A stretch of DNA of 64,000 bases from Pelolinea submarina (GTDB lineage: Bacteria > Chloroflexota > Anaerolineae > Anaerolineales > Anaerolineaceae): positions 620,001 to 684,000 of the forward strand of contig NZ_AP018437.1 of the NCBI RefSeq assembly GCF_003966975.1, read 5' to 3'. Shown in pieces: positions 32,757 through 40,624 of the stretch. The notes under the pieces are model-generated. The model had not been told where the DNA came from, did not search any database, and was given only the letters and a program-made list of their open reading frames with translations. Made by a program: the position numbers and the translations under genes. Each line of letters opens with the position of its first letter. Within the stretch, counting starts at the first letter, position 1.

Positions 32757-33293
32757 ATGGATGGTAATGACATTTTCTACCCACGCATGCCTGAAGTGTT
32801 CCTGCCCGCGGATATTGCCGATGTTTTTAATCGGGCTCGTTCCGCTGCGGCGGACCTGACGCAGGATGCCGACGGCGTCTATCACAGGCAAATTATTATT
32901 GTTACGCCCGGGCGGCTCCTGATTAAGAAAGAATGCCCTTTGGCTGCTGACCTTCAACCGGCTCAAATTGCTTTGCTGGAAAAATTCGTGCCACGCAAAC
33001 CAACCTTGCAAATTAGTGTTATTGCCTATACCGAACTGGAAGCATTGAAAAAAGATATGCGCCGGGCAATTCCCTTCGTTGATTATCTCCTCGGATTCGC
33101 GTCGCTGGGCCATACCGTGTGGGTTTTTGAAGGCCACCCCGCTGCATTGGAAGAAGGATGCCGCGATGCTGATCTGCTATTAGTCGACAGCGGTATGCTC
33201 CCGGAACTGGAAAAGAATCCTGACTGGCAGGCAACTGTAGAGCAGGCAATGCGTGTTCCGGAAATCAAACTGGTTTCTCGTTCCGGAAATTAG
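32757..33293 (+). CDS. Conserved-looking protein of unknown function
   Basis: A 178-residue soluble protein I do not recognise. The N-terminal part (FYPRMPEVFLPADIADVFNRA) is followed by strand-rich text (HRQIIIVTPGRLLIKKECPL), then IQISVIAYTELEALKKD-type segments, and a C-terminal half that alternates strands and helices (DYLLGFASLGHTVWVFEGHP, DADLLLVDSGMLPEL), like a small Rossmann-type domain. No SD is visible; the TATAAT 9 bases upstream suggests a nearly leaderless mRNA. It is separately transcribed, with its own terminator at 33331. Confidence 0.6.
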   Translation: MDGNDIFYPRMPEVFLPADIADVFNRARSAAADLTQDADGVYHRQIIIVTPGRLLIKKECPLAADLQPAQIALLEKFVPRKPTLQISVIAYTELEALKKDMRRAIPFVDYLLGFASLGHTVWVFEGHPAALEEGCRDADLLLVDSGMLPELEKNPDWQATVEQAMRVPEIKLVSRSGN

Positions 33294-33330
33294 CCATTAC
33301 TTTAGCATCAACTCAAGGTATATAAGAAAA

Positions 33331-33360
33331 ACCCCTCGGAAATATTTCCGAGGGGTCTTG
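33331..33360. terminator. Bidirectional terminator
   Basis: ACCCCTCGGAA (33331-33341) pairs with its complement (33346-33356) around ATAT; AAAAA lies before and TCTTGTTT after. It serves the convergent genes on both sides. Confidence 0.8.
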
Positions 33361-33378
33361 TTTACTTACTGCGATAGT

Positions 33379-34119
33379 CTAAGGATAGTCCCTATTGTCA
33401 ACCAGGTTGTATGTGATGAAGTCATAAGTACCCAGTATGTAATCCATGCAATAGAACTTGACAGCGATCTTATCTTTGTATTGCAGGTCGGACGGGATAC
33501 TCAGCGTCAATGTCTGCACACCGCCGTCGCTGGTGAAGCCTGTAACCTCGTACCAGTTTTCAGACGCCATGGCACCATCTTTCATGTACACTGCCCATCT
33601 TACATTCGAGGGGAAGTTGGACGTAACGACTGTGATGGTTGCGCCGGCGTTGACTGCCGTAACCTTGAAGGTTGGGAAACCATTCTCAAGGTGGTTGTAG
33701 GTTGTATCATCATTGTCTTCCCAATATTTATTGGCATACGGATTGAAATTGCTGTCGTCGTTATAGAAGAAATTATAGGGCGGATCGTATGATCCTTCGA
33801 CGTTCTCGAACCGGATGTTGATGATATCCTCGTTGGCCAGTTCCTCCGGAATTGGGAACTCAGCATTGAACGTGCCACCGGAATTGGTGGTTATTTTGGA
33901 AACCAGATACCCGCCAAGTCCCAGTGTGCCATTTCTATTCATCAGGATATAGAATGTTTCATTGGATGGGAAGTTCTCCATCCGAACATATACGGATTCA
34001 TTCCTGTTCACGCCCACAATGGTTGTGGTCATGCCTTTTGAATTGGGTTGTGCAGCTACAGGCACGGCAACCAATAGCAGCATAGCCATGGCTATTATGA
34101 GAGAAAATCTCTTTTTCAT
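33379..34119 (-). CDS. Secreted protein with two tandem beta-rich repeats
   Basis: A 246-residue exported protein of unknown function. The signal peptide spans residues 1-24 (MKKRFSLIIAMAMLLLVAVPVAA, then Q). The mature part contains an internal duplication: each repeat begins NFPSN, continues with a short strand ending in Met-x-Asp/Arg-Gly, then IP.EL/DL followed by D.I.I.F/V.F and an aromatic tail ending with YN. The second repeat starts about 120 residues after the first. The fold is probably immunoglobulin-like. ATG 34119 with AAAGGAGG is chosen over an upstream in-frame ATG. It stands alone between two terminatorless gaps. Confidence 0.72.
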   Translation of the reverse strand: MKKRFSLIIAMAMLLLVAVPVAAQPNSKGMTTTIVGVNRNESVYVRMENFPSNETFYILMNRNGTLGLGGYLVSKITTNSGGTFNAEFPIPEELANEDIINIRFENVEGSYDPPYNFFYNDDSNFNPYANKYWEDNDDTTYNHLENGFPTFKVTAVNAGATITVVTSNFPSNVRWAVYMKDGAMASENWYEVTGFTSDGGVQTLTLSIPSDLQYKDKIAVKFYCMDYILGTYDFITYNLVDNRDYP

Positions 34120-34301
34120 AGGTCCTCCTTTAGTATTAAATGACCATTTTTTTGACAATTTTCTACCTGTTATGTTGCAAGAAACGTACCCGTTTATAAA
34201 AATAGGGTAATTTTCGGCGTGAAATTACCCCTTGTGCGAATACATTATAACGATTTAAATTTGGTAAGGCAATAGGTGTAAAAATATCCGGGGAAAGCAG
34301 T

Positions 34302-35408
34302 TCATTCCAGAACACCTTCATTAACATAGCGGGTTAACTCGCCTACGCTTAAATTGCGGATACCCAGTTTTTCAACTGTCCGGCCGCGGCGGTTGTAGTC
34401 CGTCTTGTGGATGATGCAGGCCAGGCGGATGATGCTGTCCATGGCGCGTACGGAAATCCCGTATGCCATGCCCAGCGAAGCAATCGGCAACAAGCTCATG
34501 GGAATATCTTCGAAAATATAACGGTGAGCCAGGGTGGAAGGGGCTTTGATGCCGTAATAACCGGTTTGGTTGTGGATGGCTTCGTAAAGGGTGGCGCCGG
34601 AAACATTGTAAGCCAATTCAAGCCATTCCATGGCGGTGCGGGCCCGAATGCCCAAAGCGGACGCAACCGTTACCCGTTCCCGGTCAAGCGATTCAAGCAC
34701 GGTGGCTACTGAAGGGGTTACGCCATCGATATAGAATTCAAAATCACCGTGGGTGGATTCGATGCGTCCGGCGTTTAGAATGGTCAGGGCAGGGTGAAAG
34801 ATTGCGCCCATATTATTCAGCCCGGTATTTAAAACATTTACGCCATCGATAAATTGCGGATAAACGTCGTTGATAGCATCCAATACAATCTGTGTGTTGA
34901 AAGCCGGCAGGGCTGCCAGAGGAACAGCCTCCTTGATGCGGAAGATGCGCGCCTGGGCCGGGCCGTCCGAACGGCTGGCATAAATGAAGGTCTCTGCCTC
35001 AGCCAGGACGATCTTGGCTTCGCAGCCTTCCCGGCGCAGGATCATATCGAATTCGATCGCGCCGCAGGTGCGCCCCGGGTTTAACAGCACAATCTGACCG
35101 TCTTTCAAATGCGGCGCCATGGCCTTGGCCAGATCAGCGTGCGCGGAGGAGGGCACGACCAGCATGATCACCTGAGCGTTGTGCAGAGCTGTTTTCATGT
35201 CGGCGGTGGCTTTTTTTAATTCGCCAAAACCGTGCGGGCCGCCGGGGTAGCTTTCCAATTCGATACCGCGGCGTTTGCTAACCACTTCTATGTGAGCTTC
35301 CGTGCGGTTATAAAGCGTGACTTCTTTGCCCATCAGTGCCAAATGGGCTGCCATTGATTTCCCGCCGTGACCTGCTCCGACCACTGTGTAACGTGTTGGG
35401 TACGTCAT
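34302..35408 (-). CDS. Opine dehydrogenase-like NAD(P)-dependent oxidoreductase
   Basis: A 368-residue enzyme of the octopine/nopaline dehydrogenase family, which reversibly joins an amino acid and a keto acid into an N-(carboxyalkyl) amino acid. The Rossmann loop is VVGAGHGGKSMAAHLALMG (Gly11, 13, 16). The C-terminal catalytic domain shows NTGLNNMGAIFHPALTILNAGRIE with the catalytic His, followed by GDFEFYIDGVTPSV and YYGIKAPSTLAHRYIFEDIPM. It is transcribed 20 bases after the cobalamin-binding protein gene. The partner genes suggest amino-acid breakdown rather than opine synthesis, but direction is inference. Confidence 0.88.
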   Translation of the reverse strand: MTYPTRYTVVGAGHGGKSMAAHLALMGKEVTLYNRTEAHIEVVSKRRGIELESYPGGPHGFGELKKATADMKTALHNAQVIMLVVPSSAHADLAKAMAPHLKDGQIVLLNPGRTCGAIEFDMILRREGCEAKIVLAEAETFIYASRSDGPAQARIFRIKEAVPLAALPAFNTQIVLDAINDVYPQFIDGVNVLNTGLNNMGAIFHPALTILNAGRIESTHGDFEFYIDGVTPSVATVLESLDRERVTVASALGIRARTAMEWLELAYNVSGATLYEAIHNQTGYYGIKAPSTLAHRYIFEDIPMSLLPIASLGMAYGISVRAMDSIIRLACIIHKTDYNRRGRTVEKLGIRNLSVGELTRYVNEGVLE

Positions 35409-35428
35409 ATTGAATCCTCCTGATCAAA

Positions 35429-37069
35429 TTACAAAAACTTGGCTAAACGGTCTTTTTCTGCGATGATTTTGCCAGTCCCATCAATGGCCTCACAGGAGCC
35501 GTTGATAATACGGGTGATAATGTTCCCCGGAGCAAATGGGTTATTTTTTAGGTGAGGTGCATCTAAAATACCTAGCCGCACTGCTTCGGTGAGATTTTGC
35601 GGATCGGTAAATGGATCTCCCTGGCTATTGCTGCCCAGGTTGTGAATGGCCTGCAGGGTCAGCCGGGCTTCCGCCATCAGGTGATTCTTGCGGTGTTGGA
35701 TGGCAGGATCCTGCAGCATATCCGGTTGTCCGGCCAGCGCGTTTTCAATGGAGCGGCGGGCCATCAGGCAGGCTTCGATGATGTCGTCGGCAGTGGCGGC
35801 GTGGTGCGCTTCGGTATGGCCGACGATGTGCACGATATGAGGGTGCAGGCTCATTTGCAGGTAGATGCTGGCGGAAAGGTGTGCCCGTGCCGCGGCCGGT
35901 TCCAATGGATAACTGAGCAGGCCAGTGCGTGTTTGCCGCCAAATAGTGAAATTCTCATTTTCCAATTCCGCGCCCATTTCCAACAGGGCAGCCATTTTCG
36001 CTAAATCCATCGCGTCGGAGGTTCCCGGCGGGCTGTTGAACATCATTTGAGCAATGTAATTGCGCACACCGAAAGCGCGCGCGTTATAGGCGGCCAGATA
36101 AGCCGACACCACAAAAATCACATCCGGCGCGTCGCGCATGCCCCAATGGTGCGGTTCATTGAGTTCCACCGGAATATCATGCGCGCCATACCATTCCATG
36201 ACCTTTTGGTGCTCGCGGATGCTGCCTTCCACATCCCACGGCCCGCGGCCATCCATACGATTGAACCAGAATAAAGGTATGGCTGCCCAGGCATTGTGCA
36301 TGCTTTCCACATACATTTCGGCCAATTGAATGAAATCATCTGTGCCTGAGTAGGTGCGTAATAATGGAAAATTTCCGCGGCGGCTGGCCGCGTATAAATC
36401 GCGATAATCCTGTGCGGTGCGCACCGGAACACCGCCCGCGCCGGTGCGGCGGGCATCCTGCCTTTCCGGGTGAAAGAAGTTCTCCTGCGCGTCCTGGTCG
36501 ATTCCCAGGGAAATGACGTCCAGCGCGCGGACTTCCGCGATCTTTTGGATGCCGGCGATAGTCGCTTCCATACTGGGCAGGCCGAAATGGTGGCGCAGCA
36601 GCGGGTAAGGCGCTTTCCAGAGAATGCGTTCCACTGTGGTAGTCGGATAATCCAACGCGGATTTAGCTTGAACCTTTTCGCCTTTCAGGAAAGCCATGAT
36701 TTCTTCGTAATTTTGGCTACCGTCGAAAATGGCATCAAAGAATCCCAAGGCTTCGGCGCGTTCGGCCACTGGGGGAGTGCCGCCAAAAGCGAATTGCACG
36801 CCGCGTTCACGTAAATGGTCGGCGCTTTCGGCAAATTGCGCCAGCAGGCGTTCACCGGTTTCTGGCGTCAGGCGATAGGAAACGGCCAGCAGATCGGCGT
36901 GATGTTCCTCGGCAGCTTTGATCGCGGTTTGGATGGGCGTTGCCGGTCCAAGAAAAACGGTATGCCAACCCGCCTGTTCAGCCATCCGCAGGAAATTCAT
37001 GACTCCGGCCACGTGGACGCATTCTCCTAAAGCGCAACCGACGACTGTCTTCCCGTTTTTTACCATCAT
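35429..37069 (-). CDS. Cobalamin-binding domain fused to a mutase-like TIM barrel
   Basis: A 546-residue protein. Residues 1-125 follow the B12-binding Rossmann pattern: ALGECVHVAGVMNFL, where His19 and Gly22 match the DxHxxG motif but the Asp position is Cys17; then SYRL (Ser64) and FAFGGTPP (Gly96, Gly97). Residues about 150-500 resemble the barrel of glutamate mutase epsilon-type enzymes (IPLFWFNRMDGRGPW, VELNEPHHWGMRDAPDV, AARAHLSASIYLQ). Together this suggests an adenosylcobalamin carbon-skeleton mutase or aminomutase in one chain. Function is not established. First gene of a two-gene unit with the opine-type dehydrogenase. Confidence 0.72.
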   Translation of the reverse strand: MMVKNGKTVVGCALGECVHVAGVMNFLRMAEQAGWHTVFLGPATPIQTAIKAAEEHHADLLAVSYRLTPETGERLLAQFAESADHLRERGVQFAFGGTPPVAERAEALGFFDAIFDGSQNYEEIMAFLKGEKVQAKSALDYPTTTVERILWKAPYPLLRHHFGLPSMEATIAGIQKIAEVRALDVISLGIDQDAQENFFHPERQDARRTGAGGVPVRTAQDYRDLYAASRRGNFPLLRTYSGTDDFIQLAEMYVESMHNAWAAIPLFWFNRMDGRGPWDVEGSIREHQKVMEWYGAHDIPVELNEPHHWGMRDAPDVIFVVSAYLAAYNARAFGVRNYIAQMMFNSPPGTSDAMDLAKMAALLEMGAELENENFTIWRQTRTGLLSYPLEPAAARAHLSASIYLQMSLHPHIVHIVGHTEAHHAATADDIIEACLMARRSIENALAGQPDMLQDPAIQHRKNHLMAEARLTLQAIHNLGSNSQGDPFTDPQNLTEAVRLGILDAPHLKNNPFAPGNIITRIINGSCEAIDGTGKIIAEKDRLAKFL

Positions 37070-37088
37070 GGTGTATTAATCATATAAT
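37060..37088 (+). promoter_or_regulatory. Promoter of the first M20 gene
   Basis: TTACCA (37060-37065) and TATAAT (37083-37088) are 17 bases apart. The start would be near 37095, 31 bases before the ATG. It lies back-to-back with the minus-strand B12-protein gene. Confidence 0.6.
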
Positions 37089-37125
37089 AAAAAATATTAA
37101 TTACTAGCCTTTTAATAGAGAAACC

Positions 37126-38277
37126 ATGGTTGAAAAAGAAAACAATTCTGTAATAACACTGTGTCAAGATCTTATTCGATTCAACACCTCCAATCCACCC
37201 GGAAATGAACTGGCGGCTGCTTTATTTGTCGAAGCACGGCTGCGGCAGGCTGGTTTTGAGACCTCTCTGATCAAGCATGATGAAAACAGAGCGACCTTAT
37301 TGGCCATGCTGGAAGGCCGGCCTCAGTCCGACACTTTCCTGTTCGTTGGGCATCTGGACACCGTGCCGTGCGGAGATCTCTCGAAATGGGAACGCGATCC
37401 TTTCGAAGCATTTTGTGATGGTGAGCGGATCATTGGCCGTGGAGCTTCGGACATGAAAGGCGGCTTGACTGCGCTGTTGACCGCTGCCGAGGTAGTAAAA
37501 GGCAGGAAAGTAAACAACACGATCATACTGGCATTCACCGCGGATGAAGAGAGCGGATGTCTTGGCGCAATCTCGTTATTGGATATCCCGCGTATTAAAG
37601 ACACGAAAATGCTGCTCATTCCTGAACCAACCTCCAATCAAATCGGCGTGGCGGAAAAAGGCGCGTTATGGGTCAGGATTTCCGCGCGCGGCAAGTCCGC
37701 GCACGGTTCCATGCCGGATCAGGGTATCAACGCTATCAATGAAATAATCGCGTTGATGAATGCCCTGGATTTATCTGATTTTGAGCTGGAAAAGAATAAT
37801 CACCTGGGAACTTTTACGCACAGCCTGAACACCATCAGCGGAGGAATCAAGACGAATATCATCCCTGATAGCTGTGAGATTAGCATGGATATTCGTACGC
37901 TGCCCACGCAAAACCATCGAGATATCCTGACTGCTATCGCTGGTGCTGTTAAACAAGTTACGGATCAACATCCAGAGTATGCCTTTAGCTGTGAAACGGT
38001 TATCAGCAAACCCGGACTTGAAACAAATTGCGGCCAGGCGCAGGTTGCCAGGATTGTCGATTTGATCCAATCGTCCAAGAAGGATGTAAACAAAATCGGC
38101 CTGAATTACTATACCGACGCGGCTGTGCTGGTTCCCGCATTGAATGTGCCATTCTTGCTGTTCGGGCCGGGGGACGCGGATCAGGCGCACGCGACCAATG
38201 AAAAACTGGATTTGAGCAAGTTATACCAATCCTGTGAAATCTACAGCGAAATTCTTAAAAAAATCGCTTTTGAATAG
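37126..38277 (+). CDS. M20 family metallo-amidohydrolase (ArgE/DapE-like)
   Basis: A 383-residue, two-zinc deacylase or peptidase. Metal and catalytic segments are present: FVGHLDTVP (His, Asp), GRGASDMKGGL (bridging Asp), FTADEESGCLG (catalytic Glu plus Glu ligand), IPEPTSN, and near the end a GPGDADQAHATNE text with the last His. The dimerisation domain occupies about residues 180-290 (ISARGKSAHGSMPDQGINAI). Typical reactions are release of acetyl, succinyl or amino-acid groups from an N-acyl amino acid. It is divergent from the B12/opine unit and just upstream of the LacI gene. Confidence 0.9.
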   Translation: MVEKENNSVITLCQDLIRFNTSNPPGNELAAALFVEARLRQAGFETSLIKHDENRATLLAMLEGRPQSDTFLFVGHLDTVPCGDLSKWERDPFEAFCDGERIIGRGASDMKGGLTALLTAAEVVKGRKVNNTIILAFTADEESGCLGAISLLDIPRIKDTKMLLIPEPTSNQIGVAEKGALWVRISARGKSAHGSMPDQGINAINEIIALMNALDLSDFELEKNNHLGTFTHSLNTISGGIKTNIIPDSCEISMDIRTLPTQNHRDILTAIAGAVKQVTDQHPEYAFSCETVISKPGLETNCGQAQVARIVDLIQSSKKDVNKIGLNYYTDAAVLVPALNVPFLLFGPGDADQAHATNEKLDLSKLYQSCEIYSEILKKIAFE

Positions 38278-38295
38278 ACAATTTCCCCAATAATA

Positions 38296-38324
38296 TTGAC
38301 AAGATAGAAATTTCTTTGTATATT
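38296..38324 (+). promoter_or_regulatory. Promoter of the LacI gene / transporter operon
   Basis: TTGACA (38296-38301) and TATATT (38319-38324) are separated by 17 bases. The start falls about 10 bases before the palindromic operator. Confidence 0.8.
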
Positions 38325-38340
38325 AAAGAAAACACAGATA

Positions 38341-38362
38341 TAAACGTTTACGTAAACGTTTA
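38341..38362. promoter_or_regulatory. LacI-family operator, perfect 22-bp palindrome
   Basis: TAAACGTTTAC is followed at once by its exact reverse complement, with the central CG typical of LacI/GalR operators. It lies between promoter and RBS of the lacI-type gene, so a bound repressor would block early elongation of its own transcript. Confidence 0.85.
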
Positions 38363-38374
38363 ACTGGAGCAGAG

Positions 38375-39394
38375 ATGGTAACCATCAAAGATGTTGCGAA
38401 AGCCGCAGGTGTATCAGTTGCAACCGTTAGCCATGTTGTCAATGGCACGCGCTTTGTGAGCGAAGATACCAAGGGAAAAGTACTGGCTGCGATGCAGGAT
38501 CTTTCCTATAAACCCAACGCGGTTGCCAGAAGTCTCCGAAGAAAAGAATCGAAAATTGTCGGGCTGGTTTTGCCGGATAATACCAACCCCTATTTTGCAG
38601 AGATTGCGTGGAGCATTGAGTACGCATCTCGAAACCAGGGGTATAGCGTTATCCTGTGCAACTCGGATGGCGATGTTCACAAAGAATCCTCATATATCGA
38701 CGTCCTAATCGAAAAACAAGTGGATGGCGTAATCCTGGTTGCTGCTGGAGATAGCAGCGCAAATTTCCTCAAACTTCAAGAACGAAATATCCCTACAGTC
38801 ATGGTTGACCGCGACAGCCCAAGCGTCAATACTGATTCTGTTCAGATTGATAACGCGATCTATGGAGAGATGGCCACCTCGCATTTAATTAAGAAGGGGC
38901 ATACAAAGATAGCTTGTATAACGGGCCCGCGTGATGTTACCCCCAGCTTTGACCGCGTAGACGGATATAAAAAAGCATTAAAACTGAGCAACATTGAAAT
39001 CCGTGAAAATTATATAGTCCGTGGAGACTTTAAACCGCATGGAGGCTATTTGGCGGCATGTAAGCTCCTGGACTATGATGATCCCCCATCCGCAATATTT
39101 GCATGTAACGATTTGATGGCATATGGCGTGATTCATGCCGCCGCCGAAAGAAATGTGCGCGTGCCTGATGATCTTTCAATAGTCGGATTTGACGATATCT
39201 ATCTCTCCACTTATAACAATCCGCCTTTAACCACCATAAAACAACCTCGTTTGGCAATGGGTGATGAGGCTGTGAATGCGTTGGTACTGAGAATGAAAAC
39301 CCCGGACAGGCCTGCGCGCAGTATTCTGCTGCATGCCGAGTTAGTAGAACGTGCTTCTACGAAACAATTGACGAACCAGAGTAAAAAGAACTAG
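38375..39394 (+). CDS. LacI/GalR family transcriptional regulator
   Basis: A 339-residue repressor with the LacI HTH and hinge at residues 1-55 (VTIKDVAKAAGVSVATVSHVVNG, then the YKPNAVARSL hinge) and a periplasmic-binding-like effector domain (KIVGLVLPDNTNPYFAEIAW, GVILVA, CITGP, AIFACNDLMAYGVIHAA, VGFDDI). It is the first gene of the CUT2 transporter operon and has a consensus operator in its own leader, so autoregulation and control of the downstream genes are likely. The inducer is probably the transported compound. Confidence 0.94.
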   Translation: MVTIKDVAKAAGVSVATVSHVVNGTRFVSEDTKGKVLAAMQDLSYKPNAVARSLRRKESKIVGLVLPDNTNPYFAEIAWSIEYASRNQGYSVILCNSDGDVHKESSYIDVLIEKQVDGVILVAAGDSSANFLKLQERNIPTVMVDRDSPSVNTDSVQIDNAIYGEMATSHLIKKGHTKIACITGPRDVTPSFDRVDGYKKALKLSNIEIRENYIVRGDFKPHGGYLAACKLLDYDDPPSAIFACNDLMAYGVIHAAAERNVRVPDDLSIVGFDDIYLSTYNNPPLTTIKQPRLAMGDEAVNALVLRMKTPDRPARSILLHAELVERASTKQLTNQSKKN

Positions 39395-39395
39395 A

Positions 39396-39430
39396 AAGGA
39401 GGAGTTTTATTGGTAAGAGTACAACCCTAA
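39396..39430 (+). promoter_or_regulatory. Orphan SD with a tiny leader frame upstream of the CUT2 binding protein
   Basis: AAAGGAGG (39396-39403), starting just after the lacI stop, is followed 6 bases later by a TTG opening a six-codon frame that stops at 39430. The binding-protein ATG lies 74 bases from this SD and has its own AGGAG at 39457. Confidence 0.5.
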
Positions 39431-39469
39431 AGAATTTAAATCCCCAAACGATAAATAGGAGTAGAGAAA

Positions 39470-40594
39470 ATGAAAGGTAAAACGTTAATTTTATTAAGTT
39501 TGTTAATGGTTGTTGGTATGTTGTTTGCTGGATGCGCGACAGCGGCTGCACCTGCTGCTGAAGAAGCACCCGCAGCAGAAGAGGAAGCAGCGGCCGAAGA
39601 AGCACCGGCGGCTGATGCCTCAACGGAAGAAGCAGCTCCTGCAGAAGAAGCGGCGTCCGCGGATGGAATTGTAAAAGCCGCCCAGGATTGGCGTATTGCC
39701 TTCATCCCGCAGTTGATTGGCATTCCCTATTTTGATGCCATGAAAGCCGGTGGTGAGCAGGCCGCAGCCGATTATGGTGTGACCTATATGGATGTAGGTT
39801 CTCCCGAAGCCAGCGCAGCAGAACAAGTGCGCTTGATGGAAAATCTTATCCAGCAGCAAGTGGATGCCATTTCAATTTCCGTATTGGATTCCGTGTCCTT
39901 GAACCCTGTCATGCAGCGTGCTGAAGAAGCCGGTATCGTGGTTTACACATCCGACAGCGACAGCCCGGACAGCGTCCGCCGTGTTTATGTTGCACAGGCT
40001 ATGGACCAGGATCTCGGCTATACCTTAATTGACACTTTGGTTGAAAACATTGGCGGTTCAGGTCAGATCGGCATCGTCTCCGGCGAATCAACAGCCACAA
40101 ACCTGAATACCTGGATCGACTACATGAAGGAACGCGTTGAATCAACCTATCCTGATGTTGAGATTGTCGATACCCGCTATACCACCGGTGGCAGCAGTGA
40201 AGATGCGCTGCGCCAGGCTGAAGAATTAATGACCAGATTCCCCGATATCAAGGGTTTGGTTGCAGTAGCCTCCACCACGGTTCCCGGTGTTGCCCAGGCT
40301 GTTGAGAATGCCGGCAAAGTCGGTGTTGTTGATGTAATCGGTTATGGCTCACCCAATACTGTCCGTCCTTACATTCAAAGCGGCGTTATGAAATCCTCCA
40401 TTCTGTGGGATCCCACCGCATTGGGTTACCTGAATGTATGGGCTGGTATCCAACTGCTTGAAGGCAAGGATTTCCAGGAAGTTAACAATGTTCCCGGCAT
40501 CGGTGAAGTGAAGTATTTTGCTGACTCTGGCACATTGCTGCTTGGCCCTCCGTTGGTCATCACCGCGGAAAATGTTGATAGCTTTAACTTCTAA
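39470..40594 (+). CDS. Sugar-type ABC substrate-binding lipoprotein (CUT2, RbsB/LsrB-like)
   Basis: A 374-residue extracellular lipoprotein. The lipobox MLFAGC puts the lipidated Cys near residue 22, then an Ala/Glu-rich tether runs to about residue 65. The type I periplasmic-binding fold follows (WRIAFIPQLIGIPYFDAMKAG, QQQVDAISISVLDSVSLNPVM, VVYTSDSDSPDSVRRVYVAQ, GVVDVIGYGSPNTV, SGVMKSSILWDPTALGYL). The closest layout is that of RhaS/LsrB-type proteins. The tandem Asp/Ser stretch DSDSPDS would line the ligand site. First transporter gene after lacI. Substrate unknown. Confidence 0.9.
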   Translation: MKGKTLILLSLLMVVGMLFAGCATAAAPAAEEAPAAEEEAAAEEAPAADASTEEAAPAEEAASADGIVKAAQDWRIAFIPQLIGIPYFDAMKAGGEQAAADYGVTYMDVGSPEASAAEQVRLMENLIQQQVDAISISVLDSVSLNPVMQRAEEAGIVVYTSDSDSPDSVRRVYVAQAMDQDLGYTLIDTLVENIGGSGQIGIVSGESTATNLNTWIDYMKERVESTYPDVEIVDTRYTTGGSSEDALRQAEELMTRFPDIKGLVAVASTTVPGVAQAVENAGKVGVVDVIGYGSPNTVRPYIQSGVMKSSILWDPTALGYLNVWAGIQLLEGKDFQEVNNVPGIGEVKYFADSGTLLLGPPLVITAENVDSFNF

Positions 40595-40624
40595 ATAAAT
40601 CTATAGGTAAATGGAGAGCTCCTG

